From Couchioplanes caeruleus (GTDB lineage: Bacteria; Actinomycetota; Actinomycetes; Mycobacteriales; Micromonosporaceae), in the NCBI RefSeq assembly GCF_023499255.1, contig NZ_CP092183.1:6754501-6818500 (forward strand): a DNA stretch of 64,000 bases. The letters run 5' to 3'. The first letter of the stretch is position 1; each line of letters opens with the position of its first letter. The position numbers were made by a program, and so were the translations under genes. Below the pieces are notes generated by a model. That model did not search any database, was not told the origin of the DNA, and saw only the letters and a list, made by a program, of their open reading frames with translations. Below are positions 50,891 through 60,319 of the stretch, one piece after another.

Positions 50891-51311
50891 GGGCGCGAGC
50901 CGCGGGGCGCGGACCGCGGGGCGCGAGCCGCCGGGCGCGGACCGCAGGGCGCGAGCCGCCGGGCGCGGACCGCAGGGCGCGGACCGCGGGGCGCGGACCG
51001 CAGGGCGCGAGCCGCCGGGCGCGGACCGCAGGGCGCGAGCCGCCGGGCGCGGACCGCAGGGCGCGAGCCGCCGGGCGCGAGCCGCCGGGCGCGAGCCGCC
51101 GGGCGCGGACCGCAGGGCGCGAGCCGCCGGGCGCGGACCGCAGGGCGCGAGCCGCCGGGCGCGAGCCGCAGGGCGCGAGCCGCCGGGCGCGGACCGCGGG
51201 GCGCGAGCCGCCGGGCGCGAGCCGCCGGGCGCCGGGCCGCAGGGCGCCGGGCCGCAGGGCGGACCGCGGGGCGCGAGCCGCCGGGCGCCGGGCGCGAGCC
51301 GCCGGGCGCGG
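50891..51311. repeat. Tandem array of about 30 x 14 bp
   Basis: Units alternate mainly between gggcgcgagccgcc and gggcgcggaccgca with variants; the phase is regular from 50891 and becomes irregular after about 51230. Since 14 is not a multiple of 3, all three frames stay open by chance, giving repeat-only Ala/Arg/Gly frames. No spacers, hence not CRISPR. Confidence 0.9.
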
Positions 51312-51613
51312 GATCGGGAGCGGTGCACGCACCAACGCGGGGTGGACGCCAGCACGGCGCGACAGGCGCGGCGCCCTGGGCGAGGCGCGCCGGGCGCCGG
51401 CGCGGGCTCCAATGCGCGGTAGCGCGGCGCGGACGCCGACGCACATCGCACGCCAACGCGAGCCGCACGTCAACGGCGGCCAGCGCACGTGGACGCCAAC
51501 ACGCTGGTCCGGCACCCCGGCACCCCGGCACTCGCGGCCGGGCAGGCGCAGACCCCCAGCCCGCCACGCACTCACAGCGGAGCCCCGGGCAACCCGGCAC
51601 GGGCAATCATCCT

Positions 51614-52004
51614 GGACGGGCGGCCACCGGGGACCGGCGGCCACCAGAGACGGGCAGCCACCAGAGACGGGCAGCCACCAGAGACGGGCAGCCACCAGAG
51701 ACGGGCAGCCACCAGAGACGGGCAGCCACCAGAGACGGGCAGCCACCAGAGACGGGCAGCCACCAGAGACGGGCAGCCACCAGAGACGGGCAGCCACCAG
51801 AGACGGGCAGCCACCAGAGACGGGCAGCCACCAGAGACGGGCAGCCACCAGAGACGGGCAGCCACCAGAGACGGGCAGCCACCAGAGACGGGCAGCCACC
51901 AGAGACGGGCAGCCACCAGAGACGGGCAGCCACCAGAGACGGGCAGCCACCAGAGACGGGCAGCCACCAGAGACGGGCAGCCACCAGGGACGGGCAGCCA
52001 CCAG
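51614..52004. repeat. Tandem array of 23 x 17 bp
   Basis: 391 bp, exactly 23 units of (a/g)gacgggcagccaccag. The first two units are variants (ggacgggcggccaccgg; ggaccggcggccaccag), the last two begin gg, and the 19 between appear identical. It lies 38 bp past the stop of the ABC-2 permease gene. Very recent expansion is implied by the homogeneity. Confidence 0.95.
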
Positions 52005-52042
52005 GGACGGGCGGGATGCGGGAAGGTGTGGGCCGCCTGCGG

Positions 52043-52852
52043 TCACTTGCAGAGGAGCTTTTCCATGCGCCTCCCCGCGATCGTCAGGCCGATGGCGAAC
52101 ACTGCCAGCAGGTAGACCACGTCCGCCGCCTGCACCCAGCCCACTCCCCCCGTGCTGATCGCCCGGATCAGGTCGACCGAGCGGTACAGCGGGGTGGCTT
52201 CCACGAGCCAGCGGAGGATCCAGGGGTATGCCTGGGCCGGGACGAAGGTGCCCGAGAAGAGGAACAGGGCGAACTGGGCCGAGGCGATCAGGTCGAAGTC
52301 CTGCCAGCTGCGCATGTACGTGGACAGCGCCATGCCCGCGCCGCCGAAGGCGAAGCCGACGAGGACCGCCGCCGCGAAGGCTGCCAGGGCGCGGGGCGGG
52401 GTGGTGAGGTCCATGAGCACCATGACGACGAGGAAGGCGGCCGCGTACAGGTTGCCGCGGATCATGGCCCAGGCCAGCTCGCCGAGGGCTATCTCGATGG
52501 GGCGTACGGGGGTGGCGAGCATCCCGTCGTACAGCTTCATGAACTTCATCTTGCCGAAGAAGTTGAAGGTGGTTTCCGACAGCGCGCCCGTCATGGCGGA
52601 GGAGGCGAGCATCGCGGGGGCCACGAACGCGGCGTACCCGATGATCCGGCCGTCGGGCAGCGTCAGGTCGCCCACCAGCGCGCCCACGCCCACGCCGATC
52701 GAGAAGAGGTAGAGGACCGGCTCGAGGAAACCGGAGATCAGCACCAGCCAGTACGCGGTGCGCAACGATGCCGCGTTGCGCTCGACGACGGAGGCCGAGC
52801 GGCGGCCCGCGCCCTCGAACGACACCAGCCGCGGCAGGACGAGAGTCACCAC
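52043..52852 (-). CDS. ABC-2 type transporter permease
   Basis: 269 residues, six membrane helices, with the NodJ/DrrB-like ABC-2 core (FFGKMKFMKLYDGMLATPVR; FLFSGTFVPAQAYPWILRWL). GTG at 52852 has aggagg 5 nt upstream. With its neighbour (52970) and the ATPase (53724) it forms an exporter with two different permease subunits. Last gene of the operon; its stop is followed by the 17-bp array. Confidence 0.9.
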   Translation of the reverse strand: MVTLVLPRLVSFEGAGRRSASVVERNAASLRTAYWLVLISGFLEPVLYLFSIGVGVGALVGDLTLPDGRIIGYAAFVAPAMLASSAMTGALSETTFNFFGKMKFMKLYDGMLATPVRPIEIALGELAWAMIRGNLYAAAFLVVMVLMDLTTPPRALAAFAAAVLVGFAFGGAGMALSTYMRSWQDFDLIASAQFALFLFSGTFVPAQAYPWILRWLVEATPLYRSVDLIRAISTGGVGWVQAADVVYLLAVFAIGLTIAGRRMEKLLCK

Positions 52853-52969
52853 GACGACCTCCTGGGCCGATGGGGAAAGGGCATGGAGGAGACGGCTCGG
52901 GCCCCAGCCACGGGCGGGACGGGCCGCGAAGGATCAGCCGGGGCGACGGCGAGCGGGTGCGGTGTCATG

Positions 52970-53722
52970 TCATACCACCAGCCGCTTGCGGAACCGGCGC
53001 AGCGCGAGCAGCCAGCCCGCTCCCGCCCACAGCGCGAGGTACACCACGTGGCCGGCCGCCGACCAGGACGGGGCCGTGCCGAGGGTGGCCGCGCGGCCCA
53101 GGTCGACGCCGTGCCAGAGCGGGAGGGCGTACGCGATCCAGCGGAAGACCGCCGGCAGCGACTCGACCGGGAAGAAGACGCCGGAGAAGAGGGACATCGG
53201 GATGACGCCCAGGCGGAACAGGATGGCCAGGTAGCTGTCGCTGCGGACGGTGGCCGCATACGCGAAAGTGGGGGTGGCAACCGCCAGGCCGACCAGCGCC
53301 GCGATCGGGAGGGTCGCCAGGGCCCACGCCGAGTGCATCGTGCCGAAGGCCGTGGCGATCAGCAGGAACGCCGCGCAGCTCGTCAGCGTGCGGAAGACGA
53401 CGAACAGCAGGTGGCCGTCGAGGATGTCCGCCACGCGCAGCGGCGCCGACGCCTGGCCGAAGTAGATCTTCTGCCATTCGAAGCCGCCGAAGACCGGCCA
53501 GCTGGAGTCGCCGATCGCGACCTGCATGGCGGTCGAGGCGATGAGGCCGGGGACCATCCAGTCGAGGTACGGCACGCCCTGGACGCCGCCGGTCACATAC
53601 GCCCCGACGCCCACGCCGAAGCCGAGCATGGTCAGCAGCGGCAGCACGAACGACGACAGGACGCTGGAGCGCCAGATGCGGCGGTAGCTGACCAGGTGGT
53701 ATTCGAGCACGGACCAGGTCAT
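52970..53722 (-). CDS. ABC-2 type transporter permease
   Basis: 250 residues, six helices, ABC-2 fold (FVLPLLTMLGFGVGVGAYV; FSGVFFPVESLPAVFRWIAY). Starts 1 nt after the ATPase stop, so tightly coupled to it. Paralogous to the permease that follows 117 bp downstream; the two probably heterodimerise. Substrate could be a drug, lipid or nodulation-factor-like molecule. Confidence 0.9.
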   Translation of the reverse strand: MTWSVLEYHLVSYRRIWRSSVLSSFVLPLLTMLGFGVGVGAYVTGGVQGVPYLDWMVPGLIASTAMQVAIGDSSWPVFGGFEWQKIYFGQASAPLRVADILDGHLLFVVFRTLTSCAAFLLIATAFGTMHSAWALATLPIAALVGLAVATPTFAYAATVRSDSYLAILFRLGVIPMSLFSGVFFPVESLPAVFRWIAYALPLWHGVDLGRAATLGTAPSWSAAGHVVYLALWAGAGWLLALRRFRKRLVV

Positions 53723-53723
53723 G

Positions 53724-54644
53724 TCAGTCCACCAGCGTCCGGCCGGTGAGGTGCAGGAACACGTCCTCGAGGCTGCTGCGGCGCACCAGCACGCTGGCCG
53801 GGCTCAGCGCGCGGCGCTGCACCTCGGCCACCGCGTCGTCGCCGTCGGCCACGTAGAGCAGGATGCGGTCGGGCAGGATCTCCAGGCGCTCGCCCACGCC
53901 GGCCAGCTTCTCCGCGAAGACGTCCTGGGACTCGACGTTGAAGCGCAGCTCGACCACCTCGCGCGTCGAATACTCGTCGATGAGCGCGCGCGGCGACCCC
54001 TCGGCGACGATTTTGCCGCCGTCCATCACCACGAGCCGGTCGCAGAGCTGCTCCGCCTCGTCCATGTAGTGCGTGGTCAGCACCAGCGTCACGCCCTGCT
54101 GCTTGAGCCGGAACAGCCGCTCCCAGACCAGGTGCCGGGCCTGCGGGTCCAGCCCGGTGGTGGGCTCGTCGAGCAGCACGATCTCGGGCTCGTTGACCAG
54201 GGCGCGGGCGATGGTGAGCCGGCGCTTCATGCCGCCGGACAGCGGCTCCACCTTGCTGCCGGCACGCTCGGTGAGCTGCACGAAATCGATCAGCTCGTCG
54301 GCACGCCGCCGGGCCACCTTGCGGGGGATGCCGAAGAAGCGGGCATACGTCGTCAGGTTCTCCCGGACGGTCAGCTCGAGGTCGAGGTTGTCGAGCTGCG
54401 GGCACACGCCGAGCCGCGCCCGGATCTTCGGCCCGTCGCGCAGCGGATCCATGTCGAGGATGCGCAGCACGCCCCCGGTCGGCGGCGAGACACAGCCGAT
54501 CATCCGCATGGTGGAGCTCTTGCCCGCCCCGTTGGGGCCGAGGAAGCCGAACGCCTCGCCGCGCTGCACGTCGACGTCGATCCCGTCGACCGCCGTGAAG
54601 CCCTCGAACCGCTTGACCAGCCCGCGAGCGTGAATGAGTGTCAC
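53724..54644 (-). CDS. ABC transporter ATP-binding protein (DrrA/NodI type)
   Basis: 306 residues. Walker A GFLGPNGAGKSSTMRMI, Q-loop CPQLDNLD, signature LSGGMKRRLTIARAL, Walker B IVLLDEPTTGLDP, then the roughly 90-residue C-terminal domain of drug-export ATPases. GTG at 54644 gives the family start VTLIHARGLVKRF; a TTG at 54674 is possible but without a better ribosome site. Drives the two ABC-2 permeases encoded next. Confidence 0.92.
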   Translation of the reverse strand: MTLIHARGLVKRFEGFTAVDGIDVDVQRGEAFGFLGPNGAGKSSTMRMIGCVSPPTGGVLRILDMDPLRDGPKIRARLGVCPQLDNLDLELTVRENLTTYARFFGIPRKVARRRADELIDFVQLTERAGSKVEPLSGGMKRRLTIARALVNEPEIVLLDEPTTGLDPQARHLVWERLFRLKQQGVTLVLTTHYMDEAEQLCDRLVVMDGGKIVAEGSPRALIDEYSTREVVELRFNVESQDVFAEKLAGVGERLEILPDRILLYVADGDDAVAEVQRRALSPASVLVRRSSLEDVFLHLTGRTLVD

Positions 54645-54677
54645 CCCGCCGACCCTAGTGAGGGGGTGTGACAAACC

Positions 54678-55208
54678 TCAGGAGGGCGGCGCCGCCGCTT
54701 CCCGGGCGGCCTCGACCAGCTGGTCGGTGACGTCCACGACCGGGTCCGCGTCGACCGCGGTGCGGGCGTCGTAGCGCACCGACCAGGTCAGGCCGTCGAC
54801 GCCGCTGATGCGGCGCCCGACCACCCGGACCCCGCCGTTGGGCGGCAGCGGATGGTGCGACGTGTACGCGACCGAGCGGGTGACCCGGGTCCGCACCTGG
54901 TCCGGCAGCTCACCCGGCTCCAGCAGCAGGAACCCGACGATCGGGGCGTCCACCGTCACCGCGTACCCGGCTCGTTCCTGCGCAACCTCCGCCGGGGTGA
55001 TCCGCAGTTCCCGGCCCGACCACTCGGCCTTCTGGATCTCGTGCCAGCCGAGCCGCCGGCCGTCCGGCTGCCACAGGCCGCGGTTGGTGGCCACGAGCAC
55101 CTGCTGCCCCGGCTCGCCCACGAAGGCCCAGGCGAGCACGCGCTCGTCGGCCTCCAGCGGTGGGCGCAGCTCCGGCGGAAGCTTGGGACGGCGGTGGAAC
55201 AGACTCAC
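54678..55208 (-). CDS. Hypothetical protein coupled to dnaG (PH-like fold suspected)
   Basis: 176 residues. The first half resembles bacterial PH-like domains (ADERVLAWAFVGEPGQQVLV, RRLGWHEIQKAEWSG); the rest is mixed alpha/beta with no known motif. GTG at 55208 overlaps the dnaG stop (GTGA), so it is translated with the primase. Conserved synteny with dnaG is common for such genes in actinobacteria, but its role is unknown. Confidence 0.7.
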   Translation of the reverse strand: MSLFHRRPKLPPELRPPLEADERVLAWAFVGEPGQQVLVATNRGLWQPDGRRLGWHEIQKAEWSGRELRITPAEVAQERAGYAVTVDAPIVGFLLLEPGELPDQVRTRVTRSVAYTSHHPLPPNGGVRVVGRRISGVDGLTWSVRYDARTAVDADPVVDVTDQLVEAAREAAAPPS

Positions 55209-57055
55209 AATGCACCTGCTGCCTGCTCGCGGAGCGCGCGAGCGTGCTGTTCGAGGGAGAAGAGCTCGCCGGCCAGGGCGAGGTACTCGTCCTTGTGGGC
55301 CACGGGGTTGAGGCGCTGGACCTTCGACTTCAGGTCCTTGATCCGGGTGGTCACCGAGCCGATCTGGAGCCGGGCCAGGGTGATCTGGACGTACCGCAGG
55401 TCGGCCTCGCCGTCGACCAGCAGCGGCTCCACCGACAGCTCGCCGATCAGCGCCTTCGCGCCGAGGTCCTGGCAGGCGTCGCGGACCGCCTCGATCCACA
55501 CCGCGCCGCCGGTCGCCGACGCCGTGCCGCCGGCCGCCGCGACCGCCTCGCGGATCGCGCGCAGCACCGGGTCGCCGTACGAGTCGGCCTCGATCGCGTC
55601 GAACATCGGCCCGGCCAGGACCGGAAGCTGCAGCGCCAGCTTCAGCGTCTCGCGCTCGACCTGGCGTTGCGGGCTCTCCGCGGCCCGGCGCTGGGACACC
55701 ACCGGGGCGTCCGGCGCCATCGCGGCGGCCACGGCCCGCTGCACCGGCTCCAGGTCCATGCCGAGGTCGCCGGCGAGCTTGCGGGCGTACTCCGGGCGCT
55801 TCTCCCGGTCCTTGATCTTCGCGACCAGCGGCGCGGCCTTGCGCATGGCCTCGACCCGGCCCTCGACGGTGTCCAGGTCGAAGCGCGCCAGCGTCTGCCG
55901 CAGCGCGAAGTCCACCAGCGGCTCCCGGCCGGCGATCATGTCGCGTACGGCGAGATCGCCGCGGGCCAGGCGCAGCTCGCAGGGGTCCATGTTGTCCGGG
56001 CTGACCGCGATGAACGTGCGCCCGACGAACCGCTGGTCCTCCTCGAACGCCCGCAGCGCCGCCTTCTGCCCGGCCGCGTCCCCGTCGAACGTGTAGATGA
56101 TCTCGCCGGTGAAGCTGTCGCTGTCCATCAGCAGCCGGCGCAGCACCCCGATGTGGTCGACGCCGAACGCCGTGCCGCACGTCGCCACCGCCGTCGGCTC
56201 CCCCGCCTCATGGCACGCCATGACATCGGTGTACCCCTCGACGATGACCGCACGGCCGCGCTTGGCGATCTCCCGCTTGGCGAAGTCGATGCCGTACAGG
56301 ACGTGGGACTTCTTGTAGAGCGGCGACTCCGGTGTGTTCAGGTACTTCGGGCCGTCGTCGTCCTCGAACAGCTTGCGCGCGCCGAAGCCGATGACGTCGC
56401 CGCTCAGGTCGCGGATCGGCCAGAGCAGGCGGCGGCGGAACCGGTCGATCAGCGAACCGGAGCGCGCCGGCTTGGCCAGGCCACCCGCGGTCAGCTCCTC
56501 GGCGGTGAAGCCCTTCTGCCGCAGATGCTTGGTGAGCAGGTCCCAGCCCTCGGGCGCGAAGCCGCACCCGTACTTCTCGGCGGCGTCCCGGCCGAACCCC
56601 CGCTGCGCGAGGAACTCCCGGGCCTTGCGCGCGCCGGCCTTCCCGAGCTGGTCACGGTAGAACTCGGCGGCCGCGGCGTGTGCCGCGATGAGCCGCTGCC
56701 GCTGCCCGGTCTGCGGCCTGGGTGCGCTTCCGGGCCGATCATCCGCGTACGTCTCATAGCGCAGCTGGATGCCGGCCTTGCCGGCGAGGCGCTCGAGCGA
56801 CTCGACGAAGCTCAGGTGCTCGGCGTCCATGAGGAACTTGATGGCGTCCCCGCCCGAGCCGCACCCGTGGCAGAAATACACGCCGCGAGCTGGGGAAACG
56901 GTGAACGAAGGGGTCTTCTCGTCGTGGAAGGGGCAGAGGCCCTTGAGGTTGCCGCCGCCCGCCGACCGCAGCGTCACGGTCTCGCTGATCACGTCCGCTA
57001 TCGAGGTGCGGTCGCGGACCAGCGCGATGTCTTCGTCCTTGACCCTGCCCGCCAC
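55205..57055 (-). CDS. dnaG: DNA primase
   Basis: 616 residues. CHC2 zinc finger with CPFHDEKTPSF and YFCHGCGSGG; catalytic core with the TOPRIM motifs VIVEGYTDVMA and FDGDAAGQKAA; then a C-terminal region shorter and more divergent than the E. coli helicase-binding domain, as in actinobacteria. It makes primers for Okazaki fragments. GTG start at 57055. The dgt gene lies just upstream (62 bp), the common actinobacterial dgt-dnaG order. Confidence 0.97.
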   Translation of the reverse strand: MAGRVKDEDIALVRDRTSIADVISETVTLRSAGGGNLKGLCPFHDEKTPSFTVSPARGVYFCHGCGSGGDAIKFLMDAEHLSFVESLERLAGKAGIQLRYETYADDRPGSAPRPQTGQRQRLIAAHAAAAEFYRDQLGKAGARKAREFLAQRGFGRDAAEKYGCGFAPEGWDLLTKHLRQKGFTAEELTAGGLAKPARSGSLIDRFRRRLLWPIRDLSGDVIGFGARKLFEDDDGPKYLNTPESPLYKKSHVLYGIDFAKREIAKRGRAVIVEGYTDVMACHEAGEPTAVATCGTAFGVDHIGVLRRLLMDSDSFTGEIIYTFDGDAAGQKAALRAFEEDQRFVGRTFIAVSPDNMDPCELRLARGDLAVRDMIAGREPLVDFALRQTLARFDLDTVEGRVEAMRKAAPLVAKIKDREKRPEYARKLAGDLGMDLEPVQRAVAAAMAPDAPVVSQRRAAESPQRQVERETLKLALQLPVLAGPMFDAIEADSYGDPVLRAIREAVAAAGGTASATGGAVWIEAVRDACQDLGAKALIGELSVEPLLVDGEADLRYVQITLARLQIGSVTTRIKDLKSKVQRLNPVAHKDEYLALAGELFSLEQHARALREQAAGAL

Positions 57056-57116
57056 GGCTACATACTGCCTCGCCCCACCGGCGGCCTGCCACGAGGGTCC
57101 GCCGCCGGAGCGGGCG

Positions 57117-58331
57117 TCACCGGCCCGCCACGAGCGCCCGGTGCCAGGCGACCGCCGCGGGGTCGGTCAGCGAGGCGACCTGGTCGATCACCACGCGCAG
57201 GCGGGCCGGGTCGTCGGCCGCTTCCTTCCAGAGGGCCGCGAACATGGGGTCGAGGTGGTCGGGGGCCCGGTCGCAGAGCGTCCCGACCAGGGTGGTGACG
57301 ATCTCGCGCTGCTGCTCGTACCAGTCTTCCGCGGCCCGGGCGCGCATCACGTAGCGCAATGCCATGCCCTTCAGGAGCGCGCACTGGTTGCGGACCGTAC
57401 GCGGCACGACGAGGTCCGCGGCGTAGCGGCGGACCGGTTCGCTGCCGTGCCGGCTGTTGGTGGCGCCGACCGCCGAGGAGACGAAGCGGCCGGTGAGCAC
57501 GCTGGTCATCCGCTTGAGCGCGACCTGGGCCCGGTACGTGCCGTCGTAGTCCGCGGCGGCGGCCACCACGTCGTCGGCGAGCAGGAGGTCGAGGGCTTCG
57601 CCGAGGTCCCGGGCGGTCTCGTCGGAGTAGGTGGCGGCCACGTCGGCGCACAGCTCGGCGCGTTCGCCGGCGTCGTGGAGCAGCGGGCGCAGCGACAGGT
57701 AGCCGCCGTGGATGCCGTCCTCGACGTCGTGGACCGAGTACGCGACGTCGTCCGCCCAGTCCATGACCTGCGCCTCGAGGCAGCGGCGGCCGTCTTCGGG
57801 GGCTGCTGCCCGTACCCATCGGAAGGTTTCCAGGTCGTCGGGGTAGACGCCGAACTTGCGGGTGCCGGGGCGCCGCGGCCAGGGGTATTTGCAGGTGGCG
57901 TCGAGGGAGGCGCGGGTGAGGTTGAGGCCGGCGCCCTCGACCTTGGCCTCGAGGCGGGTGAGCACGCGCAGGGTCTGTGCGTTGCCCTCGAAGCCGCCGC
58001 AGGGCTGGGCGATCGCGTCGAGGGCGGCCTCTCCGTTGTGGCCGAAGGGCGGGTGTCCGATGTCGTGGGCGAGGCCGGCCACGTCGACGACGTCGGGGTC
58101 GCAGCCGAGGCGGGCGCCCATCTCCCGGGAGATCTGGGCGACCTCGAGGGAGTGGGTGAGGCGGGTACGCAGGAAGTCGTCGGAGCCGGCGGTGTGCACC
58201 TGGGTCTTGGCCGCGAGCCGCCGGAAGCCTGCAGAATGCAGCACGCGGGCACGGTCGCGTTCGTACGGGGTCCGCCCGTAGCCGCTGTCCTTGGCAGGCT
58301 CGGTGACCCGGCGTTCCGCATCGCCCGTCAT
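57117..58331 (-). CDS. dgt: Deoxyguanosinetriphosphate triphosphohydrolase-like protein
   Basis: 404 residues, HD-domain dNTPase. Metal ligands H...HD...D: RLTHSLEVAQ, GLAHDIGHPPFGHNGE and MDWADDVAYSVHDVEDG. The N-terminal YGRTPYERDRARVLHSAGF and RRLAAKTQV are typical of dGTPase type 1/2 proteins. Hydrolyses dNTPs to nucleoside and triphosphate, shaping the dNTP pool beside the primase gene. Confidence 0.93.
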   Translation of the reverse strand: MTGDAERRVTEPAKDSGYGRTPYERDRARVLHSAGFRRLAAKTQVHTAGSDDFLRTRLTHSLEVAQISREMGARLGCDPDVVDVAGLAHDIGHPPFGHNGEAALDAIAQPCGGFEGNAQTLRVLTRLEAKVEGAGLNLTRASLDATCKYPWPRRPGTRKFGVYPDDLETFRWVRAAAPEDGRRCLEAQVMDWADDVAYSVHDVEDGIHGGYLSLRPLLHDAGERAELCADVAATYSDETARDLGEALDLLLADDVVAAAADYDGTYRAQVALKRMTSVLTGRFVSSAVGATNSRHGSEPVRRYAADLVVPRTVRNQCALLKGMALRYVMRARAAEDWYEQQREIVTTLVGTLCDRAPDHLDPMFAALWKEAADDPARLRVVIDQVASLTDPAAVAWHRALVAGR

Positions 58332-58399
58332 GCGCTGAACCCGTCGCCCGTCATGCGATCAACCCTAAGCGGAACCCGCCGGGGGCCGGTGCGATTGAC

Positions 58400-59169
58400 G
58401 TGGAGTCCGAATCGTACGGCCGGTCCCGGGTGAGCATCGCCGCCCGACTGATGATCATGGCGGGTATCGCGGTGGCGGCCGTGGCACTGGTGGGCGCCGC
58501 GGCGGCGTGAGGTTCGTCGAACCAGGCGACGGCCACCGCGGACATGGCCCGGATCAGCGACGGCATGAGTCACCAGTGGAACGCCGACATGATGCACGAC
58601 GGGTTGCGTGCCGACGTGATGTCCGCGATGTACGCGACGACCGCGCAGCAGCGGGCCGCCTTCGGCGTGGATGAGGTGAACGAGCACGCCCGGTCGCTGG
58701 TCGGCAACTTCGACGCCGCCGCCGAGCGGGCACCGGCCGCGTTGACCGCCCGCTACGCGCAGGTGCGGCCGGATGTCGTCGCGTACGGTGACGCGGCGAC
58801 GTCGATGGTGGCGCTCGCCGCCTCCGACCGGGCCGCCGCGGCCGCCGCGGCCGCCCACGGCGATCCAGGACATGACCTCGCGGACGGCCACGGCCATCGA
58901 CGGCATCACGGGGGTGATCACGCACATCGACGACGGGCAGCGCACGATCGCCGCGGCGGTGGAGGAACAGTCGGCGACGACCGAGATGATGGCCGGCAAC
59001 GTCGGAGCGGTGTCGGCGGCGGCCACCGAGATCAGCGGCACGGTCGGTGAGATCACCACGTCGACCGGGCGCCACCGCGGAGGAGGCGAACACGACCCGG
59101 CGCTCCGCGGAGCGCGTGAGCGCCGCCGCCACCGAGATCCGGGGCCTGATCGGTCAGTTCACCTACTGA
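58400..59169 (+). pseudogene. Decayed methyl-accepting chemotaxis protein
   Basis: From GTG 58400 (or 58430) the frame encodes VSIAARLMIMAGIAVAAVAL, a chemoreceptor TM1, then a TGA at 58508, after which the same frame continues as a helical sensor region (DGMSHQWNADMMHDGLRADV). Near 58860 it shifts frame into signalling-domain sequence (AAAVEEQSATTEMMAGNVGA, TEISGTVGEI) and again near 59067 to end EIRGLIGQFTY. HAMP and most of the cytoplasmic hairpin are deleted. So: nonsense codon, deletion and frameshifts. Confidence 0.8.
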
Positions 59170-59516
59170 CGGCGGGACGCCAGCACGCAGAACTCGTTGC
59201 CCTCCGGGTCGGCGAGAACCACCCAGCCGACGTCGTGCTGGCCGATGTCGACCGGCCGGGCGCCCATGTCGACGAGGCGCTCGACCTCCGACTCCTGGTC
59301 GTCCGGGCGCAGGTCGATGTGCAGGCGGTTCTTCGTGGTCTTGGCGTCCGGCACGGGGGTGAAGAGCAGCCCGGGCAGCTCGTCCGGGGTGCGCCGGATC
59401 TCGACCTCGCCGGGCGCCTCGTGCACGATCCGGTAGCCGAGCGCCTCGGCCCACCAGCGGGCGAGCCGTGCCGGGTCCTCGGCGTCGACGACGATCTGCT
59501 CCCACCGGCTGGGCAT
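59163..59516 (-). CDS. VOC (glyoxalase/bleomycin-resistance-like) family protein
   Basis: 117 residues, two beta-alpha-beta-beta-beta repeats: start WEQIVVDAEDPARLARWWAE and end VLADPEGNEFCVL with the Glu. NRLHIDLR gives the metal-side His. The pattern is that of Glyoxalase_6 proteins. ATG at 59516 has ggagg 8 nt upstream. Substrate not predictable. Overlaps the end of the chemoreceptor pseudogene by 7 bp. Confidence 0.85.
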   Translation of the reverse strand: MPSRWEQIVVDAEDPARLARWWAEALGYRIVHEAPGEVEIRRTPDELPGLLFTPVPDAKTTKNRLHIDLRPDDQESEVERLVDMGARPVDIGQHDVGWVVLADPEGNEFCVLASRRQ

Positions 59517-59661
59517 ACGGCAAACCTCCACGAGACGCCATCGAAAGTGACGATCATGTTACGCGCAGACGGCGTCCCCACCACCGGGGAACGACGCACG
59601 CGTCGTGCGACATCCTCCCGCCCCGGCGCGCCGACACTGGCCGCGAGGAGGAGACCGATCG

Positions 59662-60186
59662 ATGAATGCGTTGCACCGCCGTCTCACCGCGCTGGCCGAG
59701 GCCGGCTGCACCGGCGCCCTGCACGTCGGGGGCACGCCGGGCGGGGTCGTCTATCTCATCGCCGGACGCATCTCGTACGCCGAGTCGCCGGGCTGCCCGG
59801 GCATCGGGGCGCGGCTGGTGGGCTGCGGCCGGCTGTCCGCGCGGCATTGGCGGGAGGCGTACGCGGCCGGGCACGGCGAGGGGCGGGTCGGCCGGCTGCT
59901 GCTGCGTGACGGGCACCTCGGCCACCACGAGCTGGCGTGCCGGGTGGTGGCCACCATCACTGCCGTGACGCAGGTCCTGCTCGCGGCGGGCGACGCGCCG
60001 CTGCGGTTCGTACCGGGCGAGCGGCACTGGTTCGGCACGGTCCCCCACTGTGAGCTGGGCGCGCTCGGTCCCGAGGCGGCCAAGCGGCTGCTGACCCGGC
60101 CCGCGCCGCGCCGGGCGTCCCGCGCGCGTACGCACGCCGCCGGACGAGCATCGACGCACATGACGCACAGCGGGTGCGACTCGTGA
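59662..60186 (+). CDS. DUF4388 (PATAN-like) domain protein
   Basis: 174 residues; first gene of a five-gene cluster. The fold-defining run is CTGALHVGGTPGGVVYLIAG, then ISYAESPGCPGIGARLV and VGRLLLRDGHLGHHEL, the DUF4388/PATAN pattern described in PatA-like proteins, thought to be a protein-interaction module in bacterial signalling. The C-terminal 30 residues are Arg/Thr-rich. A gaggagga site precedes ATG 59662. A second DUF4388 protein follows two genes on. Confidence 0.75.
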   Translation: MNALHRRLTALAEAGCTGALHVGGTPGGVVYLIAGRISYAESPGCPGIGARLVGCGRLSARHWREAYAAGHGEGRVGRLLLRDGHLGHHELACRVVATITAVTQVLLAAGDAPLRFVPGERHWFGTVPHCELGALGPEAAKRLLTRPAPRRASRARTHAAGRASTHMTHSGCDS

Positions 60187-60319
60187 GCGCGGCTCACCCG
60201 CAGGATGGCCCCTTGTGACGGCGGGAACCTCCAGACCCCGCCCGAGCGGAACCGCATCCACCCGAACCGCCGGCAGCTTGAGGGAGCCACCGGCGGAGCA
60301 TCACTCGGCGAGGAGAGAT

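Noticed and set aside
51614..52004. CRISPR array
   Set aside because: Units are contiguous 17-mers with no spacers and no cas genes; it is a minisatellite.
50523..52046. Minus-strand repeat-rich protein of about 500 residues
   Set aside because: The frame is open only because the arrays lack stops in that phase; residues follow the DNA period (17- and 14-residue cycles) and no ribosome site or domain is seen.
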